Source: CAZBWW01 sp964496005
GTDB taxonomy: Bacteria > Patescibacteriota > WWE3 > UBA101185 > UBA10185
DNA length: 57,864 bases
Direction of reading: 5' to 3'
NCBI GenBank assembly: GCA_964496005.1
Contig: CAZBWW010000003.1
Location: 1 to 57,864, forward strand
Shown piece after piece: positions 36,395 to 44,823 of the stretch. Below the pieces are notes generated by a model that worked only from the letters and a program-made list of their open reading frames with translations, searched no databases and was not told the origin of the DNA. Within the stretch, counting starts at the first letter, position 1, and each line of letters starts with the position of its first letter. A program made the position numbers and the translations under genes.

Positions 36395-37495
36395 TCACAT
36401 GCTATCAGCTATGTCAAGCCCTAGTATAAGTATTACGTCAGCGCGGTCAATTTCGTTTTCGTTAAAGCTATAGGCCTGCTCTTTCTGCAGCACTTGATCA
36501 ATAGCAAAAAACCGTTGAAGAGCCTTTGTAGTTTCAGATGAAGTATCATCAACAATAAGAACACTGTTATCGTATGTTTTACTTGCGTTTGCCTCTGCAA
36601 TCACCCTTCCGCCCATATTTTTAACAACCCGTGCACCGAAAGTAGCTACTCCCGTAGTTTGAGTACCGTTAAGTACCGCAATACTTTTTGTTTCCAATGA
36701 CATAGCAGAATCTAATGTTAACTCCCGAAGTTCCTCATCTAATGTATCTCTGGTGGTCAAATAAGATTCAGTTAAAGTACTGTGCACAAGCCTATCAGCC
36801 GGTAATGAATTAATATACTTGTAAATGTAATAAACTTCGTTAAGTGTCATGTCGGTCTTCAGTGATGTATTAAGCTTATTTAAAAAATCAATGTTAGAGG
36901 AAATAAGTAAACCGCCGTCAGTAAAAAAAGCATTAAGTTCTTCTGCAAGTGTGTTATCTACAACAATATACCTGTCCGTACTAAAACCAAATAAATTGCT
37001 AAATGCCTTATTCGTATAGTCAATTCCAAGTTCAAAATTACCGTTTTGCAACGAAAGCTCAAGGCCTAAAAGCTTTTCAATAGGCTCTTCACCATACTTA
37101 CCCGGCACATCAAGTTCTGTTTCCACAGGAATGGCATAAGTTAATACCCGTTGATTTTTTGCGTCAAAAAACATAAATTGAGCACTCTCAATTGTTACGG
37201 GGTCTGCAGTAAAATCATTTACAACATAGTAAACCACTGTAAATAGTTCCTCGGTTCTAATATCAAATGAGTTTGCAGATGATGCTGACACAAAAGGACT
37301 TGTTAATTTTTTATATGAAACAAATGACAGAAGACCTAAAAGAGAAACTGTAAACAACAAAAATAGGGCAATGTATCTCGTAAGCGAGTATTTCAGCTGA
37401 GCCAAATTTCTTCTTTTACTTGCGGTCTTTTTCCAAGAAGCTGAAGTTTTTCTTGTTTTGGCAATTTTTTTCGACTTAGGGGCAGGCTTAATCAT
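36395..37495 (-). CDS. LytR C-terminal-domain membrane protein
   Basis: 366 aa from the ATG at 37495 (in-frame ATG at 37504 and TTG at 37531 also possible). A basic cytoplasmic N-tail (PKSKKIAKTRKTSASWKK) is followed by one membrane helix (YIALFLLFTVSLLGLLSFV), then an extracellular region with weak LCP-like features. The C-terminus is a LytR_C domain (SIAVLNGTQTTGVATFGARV ... ADVILILG). Such proteins act in cell-envelope polymer attachment. The LCP catalytic Arg/Asp motif is not evident, so transferase activity is doubtful. Confidence 0.75.
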   Translation of the reverse strand: MIKPAPKSKKIAKTRKTSASWKKTASKRRNLAQLKYSLTRYIALFLLFTVSLLGLLSFVSYKKLTSPFVSASSANSFDIRTEELFTVVYYVVNDFTADPVTIESAQFMFFDAKNQRVLTYAIPVETELDVPGKYGEEPIEKLLGLELSLQNGNFELGIDYTNKAFSNLFGFSTDRYIVVDNTLAEELNAFFTDGGLLISSNIDFLNKLNTSLKTDMTLNEVYYIYKYINSLPADRLVHSTLTESYLTTRDTLDEELRELTLDSAMSLETKSIAVLNGTQTTGVATFGARVVKNMGGRVIAEANASKTYDNSVLIVDDTSSETTKALQRFFAIDQVLQKEQAYSFNENEIDRADVILILGLDIADSM

Positions 37496-37571
37496 CAATA
37501 TCATAATGCACAAATCGCTGGCCGAAATCAAGCACTTTTCTGTTTTATTTTACGGGTTTTCACAGTTTTTC

Positions 37572-38279
37572 TTACTGTTTCATCATTTTTTTAAATATTG
37601 GTGGCAATTCTGATTCAAAAGTTAGCTCATTTAGTGTGATTTTGTGGGCGTGTAGTAACATTCTCTCAAACCCGTTAGCATGAGCCCACAACAACTGATG
37701 CCTAGAAGAATAAAGTTCATCACCGACAATAACATGATTTAGTGCCAACGCATGTACCCTAATCTGATGTGTTCTACCCGAAAGCGGATATACCCTTAAC
37801 ACACTTAGCCATCTATCGCCTACTTCAATACTGGAAATTAACTCAAATTTTGTGAGCGCCTCCCGACCGTTTTTCGCAATTGCATACTTTCTTGCGTTTT
37901 TCGGGTCACGTTTTACTGGCGCATTTACTTCTACTACGCCCTCTGCAAATTGCCCGAACACAACCGCGCAGTATTCTTTACTAATTTTTCTACTTTTAAA
38001 CAGCGCTTGTAGGTTTTCGAAAGTTTTACTATTTTTTGCAACAAGCAGCACACCTGACGTATCTTTATCCAATCTATGTACAATACCGCATCTTCTGACA
38101 AATTCTGACTCTGTCTCACCTTCGCCGGTCAATAATTCACCTAAATAGGTTTTTAGCTCGTCTTGGAGAGTACCTTGTGGGGTAGTTTCTGAAACGGTAA
38201 CGACCAACCCATGTGGTTTATCAACAACCAAGAGGTTGTCATCCTCATAAAGTATGTTAACTGTCATCTGGTTTGGCAA
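37572..38279 (-). CDS. RluA/RluD-family rRNA pseudouridine synthase
   Basis: 235 aa. Catalytic motif HRLDKDTSGVLLVAKN (Asp nucleophile), SKEYCAVVFG and the end motif GRTHQIRVH. It lacks the N-terminal S4 domain found in RluD. It converts uridine to pseudouridine in 23S rRNA or tRNA; which site cannot be told. The start (or Met5 at 38267) overlaps the preceding receiver gene by about 20 nt, so translation is coupled. Confidence 0.93.
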   Translation of the reverse strand: MPNQMTVNILYEDDNLLVVDKPHGLVVTVSETTPQGTLQDELKTYLGELLTGEGETESEFVRRCGIVHRLDKDTSGVLLVAKNSKTFENLQALFKSRKISKEYCAVVFGQFAEGVVEVNAPVKRDPKNARKYAIAKNGREALTKFELISSIEVGDRWLSVLRVYPLSGRTHQIRVHALALNHVIVGDELYSSRHQLLWAHANGFERMLLHAHKITLNELTFESELPPIFKKMMKQ

Positions 38280-38736
38280 ATGCTTCTTTTACAAGTTTAT
38301 TCATTTCCTCATCGTCGCTAGTAACATCGCCCTCGACATCGTTTTTCTCAGTTTTATTCCCATCTTCATTTTTAGTCAGCCATTTGTTAATCTCGTCCAA
38401 CAAACTTTGCGGAGTCGTTTTTGCCTTCGACAAATACCCTACAGCACCAACCTTCATACACTCAACTACTATTGGATCCATCTCGAGATTGCTTAACATA
38501 ATTACCGGGCGTTTTTTTAGAATCCCTTCATTATTAAGCGTTTTTAATAATTCAATGCCGTCTAGTTTGGGTAACATGATATCCAAAAACATTATTTCCC
38601 AATCAGCTGTACGTCCCGCTTCAAGTCCGGCATCACCGTCAACCGCTTTTATAACATCATGCCCCTCAGACTGTAAATACTCGCTGTATACATCAAGTAA
38701 ACTTGTTTCATCTTCAATTATTAGTACTTTTGCCAT
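38257..38736 (-). CDS. stand-alone response regulator receiver (with acidic tail)
   Basis: 159 aa. A CheY-like receiver with acidic pocket IEDE, phosphorylation site MFLDIMLP and switch Lys in GYLSKAKTTP; residues 122-159 are a charged linker-like tail without an output domain. It follows the next receiver by 6 nt; AAAGGA overlapping that stop can serve as Shine-Dalgarno sequence. No histidine kinase is in the window. Such receivers often control type IV pilus motors (PilG/PilH style), a guess here. Confidence 0.9.
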   Translation of the reverse strand: MAKVLIIEDETSLLDVYSEYLQSEGHDVIKAVDGDAGLEAGRTADWEIMFLDIMLPKLDGIELLKTLNNEGILKKRPVIMLSNLEMDPIVVECMKVGAVGYLSKAKTTPQSLLDEINKWLTKNEDGNKTEKNDVEGDVTSDDEEMNKLVKEAFAKPDDS

Positions 38737-38742
38737 CTTTTA

Positions 38743-39120
38743 TTAGTCCTTTAAGTAATTTTTAACTTCGTTTATTATACTGTCCGGGGTAACTTCGGCT
38801 TTTATTAAATAGCCTGTAGCGCCAAATTCGAAACATTCAGTTATTAAAGTTTCACTACCCAAATTAGTAAGCAAAATTACCGGGCGTTTTCTTGTTTCCA
38901 TATCCGCCTTCATCCGCTTCAGCAAAGTCACTCCGTCAACTTTCGGAATCATTATATCTAACAACATCAAATCCCACTCACCGTGCTGTGCAATATCTAA
39001 ACCAACCTCCCCATCGCTTGCTTCCAGTACATCGTACCCCGCATCCCTCAAAACCTCTGCATATAGGGCTCGTATATCCTTCTCGTCTTCAATGAGCAGA
39101 ATTACTTTCTTTTCGGGCAT
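38743..39120 (-). CDS. stand-alone response regulator receiver
   Basis: 125 aa, a bare CheY-like receiver: acidic pocket IEDE, phosphorylation site LLDIMIP, switch Lys in GYLIKAEVTP. Its closest visible relative is the following gene (shared TNL/SNL...ECxxxGAxGYL). TATTAT stands exactly 6 nt before the ATG with no Shine-Dalgarno sequence, although it overlaps the LspA-like gene upstream by 32 nt, so it seems to have its own leaderless transcript. Confidence 0.92.
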   Translation of the reverse strand: MPEKKVILLIEDEKDIRALYAEVLRDAGYDVLEASDGEVGLDIAQHGEWDLMLLDIMIPKVDGVTLLKRMKADMETRKRPVILLTNLGSETLITECFEFGATGYLIKAEVTPDSIINEVKNYLKD

Positions 39121-39412
39121 ATGTATATAATATCAAAAAAATGGCGCTTCCTACAATAAGAACGTCAACTAAATTAAATACTATTGAGCCTATCTTTAAA
39201 TAATCAAATACACATTTAGTCAGCAACCGTTCACCTAAGTGATACAAACCACCGGCAACTATCAACATAGCAAAAAACGCAAACACTTTGTCTTCCTTAA
39301 TTTGCTTTCTAAGTGAAGATACAAAAAAAATAATTAGTCCTAACATTAAAAAGAGATATAGCTCATACCTTATTGGATAAAAACAGTTAAATTCAGGTTG
39401 AATGCTTAACAC
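39089..39412 (-). CDS. LspA-like (signal peptidase II-like) short membrane protein
   Basis: 107 aa against about 150-170 for LspA. Three or four membrane helices. The pattern AGGLYHLGERL ... VFNLVDVLIVGSAIFL follows the LspA motifs GNxxDR and FNxADxxI, but the first catalytic Asp is Glu (E61) and NxxD is HLGE; D83 is kept. SIQPEFNCFYP may stand for the NxGxAF element. It is next to an Lgt-like gene, which supports a lipoprotein-processing origin. Activity is doubtful. Confidence 0.55.
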   Translation of the reverse strand: MLSIQPEFNCFYPIRYELYLFLMLGLIIFFVSSLRKQIKEDKVFAFFAMLIVAGGLYHLGERLLTKCVFDYLKIGSIVFNLVDVLIVGSAIFLILYTYARKESNSAH

Positions 39413-40352
39413 AGGTTGTGGCTTCCGGGTAAGCTTTTAATCTATCCATAGAGATTGGCTCACCGCATACCTCGCAAATTCCGTAACTACCAATTTTTAT
39501 CTTTGCTAAGGCTTTTTTAACACGCATTTGAAGTTGTTGTGAAGCTGAAAGTCTTAAATCCGCCTCTCTTTTCGCAATGTCTTCCTGCACATCATCCAGC
39601 ATCTCATTGTCGGCATCTCTGCCTTCAACCATATAAGGGTCTTCGTCTAGCAGCAGCTTCTGCTCCACTTCCAGCTCTTTGTCTTTTCTTTTTAGCGTTT
39701 GCTTCATTTTACCAATGAAACTTGCGGGTAGTTTTTTAGCCATAGGGTTCTTTCTTTCTCTAAAATATAAATTAACAAGACTAATTATAAGTAATATCAA
39801 GTAGAACTTCAACTCAACAAAAAAACTGGCTACCAAAAAAAGTGAAAACACAAGTCCGGAACGGAATTTTATGCGAATCTTAGACAGTAAAACAAAAACA
39901 ATAAGATACCAAATCGAAATAACAACATTTCCGGTTAACTGATAAATAACAGCTGAACCGAAAAATATAACAACTAACGCTAAACTAAAAGCGAGTGAAA
40001 AAATGTCCGAAATTCTGTAAAAAGACCACTTCCATAACCGAGTGAAAAAAAGAACGGAAATAATAAAACCTACCACAGCGCCAAATATATTAAAACCTGC
40101 CGTCCAAAACCGAAGTACATGCCAAAAAGTGGTTTCAAGATCATACCCCTCAACCACTGCGTAAATGAAACGGGAAAAAAGAACAGCAGTTAATAGTACG
40201 GTAATAAATAAATCGAGTGCTTTTTCTTCATCAAACCCATCACGTCTAATTTCGCACCAATATTCATATAATGCTAATATCGAAGCTGCTATAACAAAAA
40301 AAGCAAGGGTGCTGATTTGGACATTTTGAATTATGATAATTGATGGAATCAT
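39393..40352 (-). CDS. Lgt-like membrane domain fused to DksA/TraR-type zinc finger
   Basis: 319 aa. Residues 1-200 have about seven membrane helices with Lgt-like segments (FDEEKALDLFITVLLTAVLFSRF and FWTAGFNIFGAVVGF). From residue 204 (MAKKLPASF) the protein is soluble: a coiled coil rich in Glu/Lys, EDIAKREADLRLS, then a DksA/TraR finger YGICEVCGEPI...TTCVKH (CxxC...CxxH). The frame is open throughout. Met204 could be an internal start for a separate DksA-like protein, with only a weak Shine-Dalgarno sequence (AGAGAAAG). Overlaps the LspA-like gene by 20 nt. Confidence 0.65.
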   Translation of the reverse strand: MIPSIIIIQNVQISTLAFFVIAASILALYEYWCEIRRDGFDEEKALDLFITVLLTAVLFSRFIYAVVEGYDLETTFWHVLRFWTAGFNIFGAVVGFIISVLFFTRLWKWSFYRISDIFSLAFSLALVVIFFGSAVIYQLTGNVVISIWYLIVFVLLSKIRIKFRSGLVFSLFLVASFFVELKFYLILLIISLVNLYFRERKNPMAKKLPASFIGKMKQTLKRKDKELEVEQKLLLDEDPYMVEGRDADNEMLDDVQEDIAKREADLRLSASQQLQMRVKKALAKIKIGSYGICEVCGEPISMDRLKAYPEATTCVKHST

Positions 40353-40365
40353 GCCTACAGGTATG

Positions 40366-40917
40366 CTACGCTTTTGAGGCGTATTCCCCCATCCGAGTAT
40401 TCACTTTAATTTTGTCACCTATTTTTATAAACGATGGTACCTTAATATGTGCCCCATTATGTAGTTCGGCATCTTTATACACATTTGATACGGTGTTGCC
40501 CTTATAGCCGGGTTCTGTGTAAATTACTTCAAAAACCATTGTATTCGGCAATTCGACCGAAATAGGTGTGCTTTCAAAATATTGTACTTGTACGGTCTCT
40601 CCCTCACTTAAAAATTTCGATTCGGCACCAAGCACTTCCGCTGAAATCGGAAACTGCTCGTAAGTGCTTGGATCCATAAATATGTAGTCAGTATCTTTAT
40701 AAAGGTATTGCGCGTTTTTCTTCATTACATCAGCATCCTCAACTTTATCCGTTGCTTTGTAGTTTTTTTCAAGCACGGCATTTGACACTAAATCCCGTGC
40801 TTTTACCTTTACAGTCGCGCCACCTCGTGCAACCTTAGTATGCGTATATTTGAGCACCAAATAAGGTGTTTCACTTTGTTTAAATATTGTGCCTGTTTTT
40901 AAATCTGTCGCGAGCAT
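40366..40917 (-). CDS. efp: elongation factor P
   Basis: 183 aa three-domain factor that relieves ribosome stalling at polyproline. N-terminal KOW-like domain, middle OB fold and the C-terminal GYKGNTVSNVYKDAELHNGAHIKVPSFIKIGDKI signature. The tip of the domain I loop reads KVARGGA, so Arg31 stands where the modified Lys of KPGKG occurs. It lies just downstream of tRNA-Leu. A giant proline-containing surface protein in this window is a plausible client. Confidence 0.95.
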   Translation of the reverse strand: MLATDLKTGTIFKQSETPYLVLKYTHTKVARGGATVKVKARDLVSNAVLEKNYKATDKVEDADVMKKNAQYLYKDTDYIFMDPSTYEQFPISAEVLGAESKFLSEGETVQVQYFESTPISVELPNTMVFEVIYTEPGYKGNTVSNVYKDAELHNGAHIKVPSFIKIGDKIKVNTRMGEYASKA

Positions 40918-40968
40918 ATGCTTTTTCTTGCCTATTCCTGTAAACTTTATTGTTCCTTTAAGTTAGCA

Positions 40969-41056
40969 TGGTGCCGTGGGTGGGACTCGAACCCACACAG
41001 GAATAATTCCCATTGGTTTTTGAGACCAACGCGTATACCAATTCCGCCACCACGGC
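40969..41056 (-). tRNA. tRNA-Leu (CAA)
   Basis: 88 nt with encoded CCA. Acceptor GCCGTGG/CCACGGC with discriminator A; anticodon stem TTGGT/ACCAA with loop CTCAAAA, giving anticodon CAA (reads UUG). A long variable arm (GGGAATTATTCC) is present as in class II tRNAs, and the T loop is GTTCGAGTC. TATACT 11 nt upstream is the probable -10. Confidence 0.95.
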
Positions 41057-41118
41057 ATAATGTATGGAGTATACCTCATGAAGATATGGGATAAAAGTGC
41101 CTTCTTACACTGTTTTAT

Positions 41119-42459
41119 TTAATCAAGCTCACGGCTTTCTACCTCAAAGAACCTAGTTCTATCAACTTTAAAGAACATCGGTATCTCGCCTGTCGGTCCG
41201 TTTCTATGCTTGGAAATCAAGAGCGAGATATTTTCGCGATCCTCATCATCGGATCGGTACAAAAACATAACAATATCCGCATCCTGTTCGATTGAACCCG
41301 AATCCCGCAAATCAGATAGTTGAGGGCGTTTCTCTCCCCCGCGTTGCTCTATCGCACGTGAAAGCTGTGACAAAGCCAACACCGGCACTTTTAGCTCCCG
41401 GGCCAGGTTTTTTAGTGCTTGTGAAATCTTCGAAACCTCCTGGACGCGACTCTCTGCTTGTGGGGCCTTTATTAACTGCAAATAGTCAACAATAATAAGA
41501 CCTATTTCATGTTCTAATTGCAGCCTTCGTGCTTTTGTTCTAATTTCCAGTACACTAATACCCGCCGTGTCATCGATAAATATTGGCGCTTCGGCAAGCT
41601 CGCCCGCCGCCAAAGAATATTTTTCAAAATCTTCTTCCTCCAAATTCCCTGTGGTAATTCTCCAGTTGTCTATATCACCCTGTGCGGCAATCATTCTATC
41701 AACAATTGACTCCCTACCCATTTCTAGCGAAAACAATGCAACGCCAACATTGTGCTTTGTGGCGGCATTTTGCGCAATATTTATTGCAAGCGAGGACTTA
41801 CCTACCGACGGTCTTGCAGCCAAAATCAATAAATCCTCTTTTTGTAACCCGGACAACATCCTATCTAAACTTTTAATACCTGTAGGTACACCACGCAAAG
41901 CACCTTTTGTTTTGCTAAGTTCATCCAACCGCTCGAAAGTAACTTCAAGAGTTTCTCTAATCGGGACAAAATCCTGGTGCGCCTTATCCTGAGAGATTGA
42001 AAACAAAAGTTGCTCAGATCTGTCTAAAAGGTTTTCAACATTGGGTTCTTCAAACACCATACTGCCGATATCTCCGGACACAGACAATAAAGCGCGCTTA
42101 ACATAATCGTCATGAATTAAATGAGCGTAGGTCTCAACGTTTGCGGCAGTTGGCACAGTATTAACAAGCTCTGTCAAATAGGTTACACCCCCTACAATAT
42201 CAAGCACTTTCATTTTTTTTAACTCATTTGGCACTGTAATTAAATCCGAAGGCTCACGTCTTTCGTATAAATTTAACACTGCCTGATAAATTTTTGCGTT
42301 ACCGTCAAGGTAAAAATGCTTTGGTTTTAAAAATTCAACTACTTTTACGATTGCGTCTTTGTCAATTAATAGCGCACCTAATACTGATTTCTCAGCATCA
42401 CTATCATGTGGGGGAATTCCCATATTTGTAGGTTTTGTTTCAGATTTTTTTCCAGCCAT
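41119..42459 (-). CDS. dnaB: replicative DNA helicase DnaB
   Basis: 446 aa. N-terminal DnaG-binding domain (IPPHDSDAEKSVLGALLIDKDAI), linker, then a RecA-like ATPase with Walker A AARPSVGKSSLA, Walker B LIIVDYLQLI, LSQLSRAIEQRGGEKRPQLSD and the arginine-finger region SKHRNGPTG. It unwinds DNA at the replication fork. Length is typical, no intein. It lies upstream of tRNA-Leu. Confidence 0.97.
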   Translation of the reverse strand: MAGKKSETKPTNMGIPPHDSDAEKSVLGALLIDKDAIVKVVEFLKPKHFYLDGNAKIYQAVLNLYERREPSDLITVPNELKKMKVLDIVGGVTYLTELVNTVPTAANVETYAHLIHDDYVKRALLSVSGDIGSMVFEEPNVENLLDRSEQLLFSISQDKAHQDFVPIRETLEVTFERLDELSKTKGALRGVPTGIKSLDRMLSGLQKEDLLILAARPSVGKSSLAINIAQNAATKHNVGVALFSLEMGRESIVDRMIAAQGDIDNWRITTGNLEEEDFEKYSLAAGELAEAPIFIDDTAGISVLEIRTKARRLQLEHEIGLIIVDYLQLIKAPQAESRVQEVSKISQALKNLARELKVPVLALSQLSRAIEQRGGEKRPQLSDLRDSGSIEQDADIVMFLYRSDDEDRENISLLISKHRNGPTGEIPMFFKVDRTRFFEVESRELD

Positions 42460-42517
42460 AATTATTAGCTATAACACAAAATATACTTTAACAGGCGTGG
42501 CAGTTACAAACACTGGG

Positions 42518-43174
42518 TCAATTTGAACCGTTTAAAGGTGTTAGTACAACTACTTCGGTTTCTTCAGGAATATCAGATTCTTTATTTAGAACAATCTTAT
42601 CACTTTTTTTAGGACTCTCGGTTCCCATTTCTGTTAAGAACTTATCAACACCGTCCAATTTCTGCCCCAAATCAAGCTCTTTTGTCTGATAGTGCATCGG
42701 CACAACAATTCCCGGCTCAAGTGACGAAATCACCTTGGTCGCGGTTTCAGCGTCTATTGTAAATGTACCACCTACAGGTATAAGCAGCACATCAACCTCA
42801 TCTATTTTTTCCAAAGTTTCTTTACTTAGCTCGTGTCCCAAATCTCCTAAGTGCAAAATTTTAAACCCGTCAATTTCAATTAAATAAATTGTGTTTTTCC
42901 CTCTATCTTTACCTTGGTTATCATCATGGAATGTGGGATACCCGTAGATAAATACGTTCTGTGATTCGTACTCCCCGGGGCCGGTAATTAAAAGGTGGTA
43001 GCCGGCAATTTTTTCGGTGTGCGCGTGATCAAAATGGTCGTGGCTTAAAAGTAAAACATCACAAGTAAATTTCGGTTCTTTAAGCCCAATTTTCGCATCA
43101 AACGGGTCGATACCGAGCGTTACATTTTTTCCTTTTATCACAAAGCAAGAATGACCAATATAATTTATTTCCAT
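42518..43174 (-). CDS. metallo-beta-lactamase fold hydrolase (UlaG/YtnP-like)
   Basis: 218 aa from the ATG at 43174. The frame is open up to 43351, but the conserved domain begins MEINYIGHSCFVIKG, and TACTAT stands 6 nt before this ATG. Metal-binding motif LSHDHFDHAH (HxHxDH-type), His in LHLGDLGH and the final His in PMHYQT. Such proteins hydrolyse diverse esters or phosphodiesters; substrate unknown. It diverges from the EamA gene. Confidence 0.85.
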   Translation of the reverse strand: MEINYIGHSCFVIKGKNVTLGIDPFDAKIGLKEPKFTCDVLLLSHDHFDHAHTEKIAGYHLLITGPGEYESQNVFIYGYPTFHDDNQGKDRGKNTIYLIEIDGFKILHLGDLGHELSKETLEKIDEVDVLLIPVGGTFTIDAETATKVISSLEPGIVVPMHYQTKELDLGQKLDGVDKFLTEMGTESPKKSDKIVLNKESDIPEETEVVVLTPLNGSN

Positions 43175-43180
43175 GGGTAT

Positions 43181-43189
43181 ATAGTAACA
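43181..43189 (-). promoter_or_regulatory. extended -10 of MBL gene
   Basis: Minus strand TG-t-TACTAT, 6 nt before the ATG at 43174. Without a Shine-Dalgarno sequence this decides the start of the MBL gene. Confidence 0.5.
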
Positions 43190-43266
43190 TACAAAATTTT
43201 GCAGATGATTGCAAGTTGATGACGTGAAAATGTACAATGAACAGCAGGGATTAAAAAGGTTTATAA

Positions 43267-44304
43267 ATGCAAAAACTGTCCAAAAATACCAATAAATTAT
43301 TACTACCTTATTTTGCGACAATTCTAGCTGTGGCAATTTGGGCAGGCGCATTACCTGTAATCAAAATTACAACCGAATACATTCCGCCTTTTACATTTTT
43401 GTTCATTCGCTTTTTGGTAGTTTGTCTACTACTTTTACCTGTAATGGTAGTACTACTCCGCCAATCACCTATTGATCGGCGTGATTATAAAAACTTGATT
43501 TTATTGGGTCTGGTGGGCCAATCAGCAATTGCGCTTGTATTTTGGGGAGTAAAATTTACATCCGCGCTAGACGCAGCAATAATTGGTACTATTGCACCGC
43601 TATTAACAATTGCCGCAGGGCATTATTTCTACAAGGAAAAAATAAACAACACAACTAAAGTTGGTGTCCTTATAGCTGTCGTGGGAATGCTGATTGTCGT
43701 TTTTGAGCCCTTATTACTGGGAAACGGTTCCGATATCGCGCACACAGGTACGGCTATGCAAAGAACATTCGGCAACTTATTAATCGTCCTTTATAATGTC
43801 TCTTTCACAATGTACATAATCTGGTCCAAAATGGTTATGGGCAAAAAATCACATACACTTACGTCGACGTTTAGGCATTTTCATGTTGAACCGATGAAAA
43901 AAACATATAGCCCAATGCTGCACACAACAATTGCATTTTACATTGGACTGGCAACAATGATCCCATTTGCCATACTGGAATATTTGGGCTATTTTGGAGC
44001 TGATGCTTATGCTACTAATCCATCAACACCAGGCTCCTTACTCATTCCCATTCTTGGCATACTATATATGGCAATTTTGTCTTCAATAGTTGCTTATATC
44101 GCATATGAATGGGGCTTGCAAAAAGCAGAGGTCAGCGACGGTGCAATATTGGGCTATTTAGGCCCGTTGTTTACACTGCCGTTTGCGTTTATTATTTTAG
44201 GCGAAGCACCTACCCCCATTAATTTGCTTGGAGCAGTCGTAATCACTGTAGGAGTAATTATTGCTGAAAGAAACAAAAAGGCTTTACTGCAGACGAAACT
44301 TTGA
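43267..44304 (+). CDS. EamA/DMT-family transporter
   Basis: 345 aa with ten hydrophobic helices in two EamA repeats: residues about 18-145 (IWAGALPVIKI ... FTSALDAAIIGTIAPL) and 215-335 (AYEWGLQKAEVSDGAILGYLGPLFTLPFAFIILGE). A longer hydrophilic loop (about 180-210) separates them. Members export metabolites or amino acids; substrate unknown. It has TACAAT (43233-43238) and AAAAGG before the ATG, so unlike many neighbours it may have a short leader. Confidence 0.88.
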   Translation: MQKLSKNTNKLLLPYFATILAVAIWAGALPVIKITTEYIPPFTFLFIRFLVVCLLLLPVMVVLLRQSPIDRRDYKNLILLGLVGQSAIALVFWGVKFTSALDAAIIGTIAPLLTIAAGHYFYKEKINNTTKVGVLIAVVGMLIVVFEPLLLGNGSDIAHTGTAMQRTFGNLLIVLYNVSFTMYIIWSKMVMGKKSHTLTSTFRHFHVEPMKKTYSPMLHTTIAFYIGLATMIPFAILEYLGYFGADAYATNPSTPGSLLIPILGILYMAILSSIVAYIAYEWGLQKAEVSDGAILGYLGPLFTLPFAFIILGEAPTPINLLGAVVITVGVIIAERNKKALLQTKL

Positions 44305-44319
44305 TATACTACTTACCGT

Positions 44320-44637
44320 ATGAAAAAAGACATTCACCCAACAATGAATCAGGATGTAACCGTAACTTGCGCGTGTGGTAACAATTTTATAACGCAGTCT
44401 ACTGTGGATGTCATTAACGTGGAAATTTGTAGCAATTGCCACCCGTTGTATACCGGCAAACAAAAATTTATTGATACTGAAGGTAGAATTGATAAGTTTA
44501 AAAAGAAAGTAGCGCTGGCAGAACAAAAAAAGCAGGCTTCAAAAGGCAAGAAAAAGGCACAGGGTAAAGAAAAAGTGGCGACAAAAGAAAAAACAGCTCC
44601 ATCACAAACAAAAAAGGTTAAAGAAGCCGGTAATTAA
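44320..44637 (+). CDS. rpmE: 50S ribosomal protein L31 with Lys-rich tail
   Basis: 105 aa; the usual protein has about 70. The core has the zinc-binding form (CACG ... CSNCHPLYTGKQKFIDTEGRIDKFKKK). Residues about 68-105 are an added Lys/Ala/Gln tail (KKQASKGKKKAQGKEK). TATACT stands 9 nt before the ATG, nearly leaderless. It is followed by tRNA-Ile and prfA, a translation-related group. Confidence 0.95.
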   Translation: MKKDIHPTMNQDVTVTCACGNNFITQSTVDVINVEICSNCHPLYTGKQKFIDTEGRIDKFKKKVALAEQKKQASKGKKKAQGKEKVATKEKTAPSQTKKVKEAGN

Positions 44638-44730
44638 ATTTTTTGGTAATCTACACTTCTGCACACAAAGTAATCCCAATTTTAGTATGATAATATTACG
44701 ACTGAACTTTTCTTAATCTTTGTTATGCTT

Positions 44731-44807
44731 GGGTCTGTAGCTCAGCCGGTTAGAGCGCTCCTCTGATAAGGGAGAGGTCGATGGTTCGAGTCCATCCAGA
44801 CCCACCA
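44731..44807 (+). tRNA. tRNA-Ile (GAT)
   Basis: 77 nt with encoded CCA. Acceptor GGGTCTG/CAGACCC, discriminator A, D arm GCTC...GAGC, anticodon loop CTGATAA with GAT, T loop GTTCGAGTC. TATGCT with an upstream TG lies directly before it. prfA begins 16 nt after the CCA and is probably cotranscribed. Confidence 0.97.
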
Positions 44808-44823
44808 AAAAACGGACTTAAAT

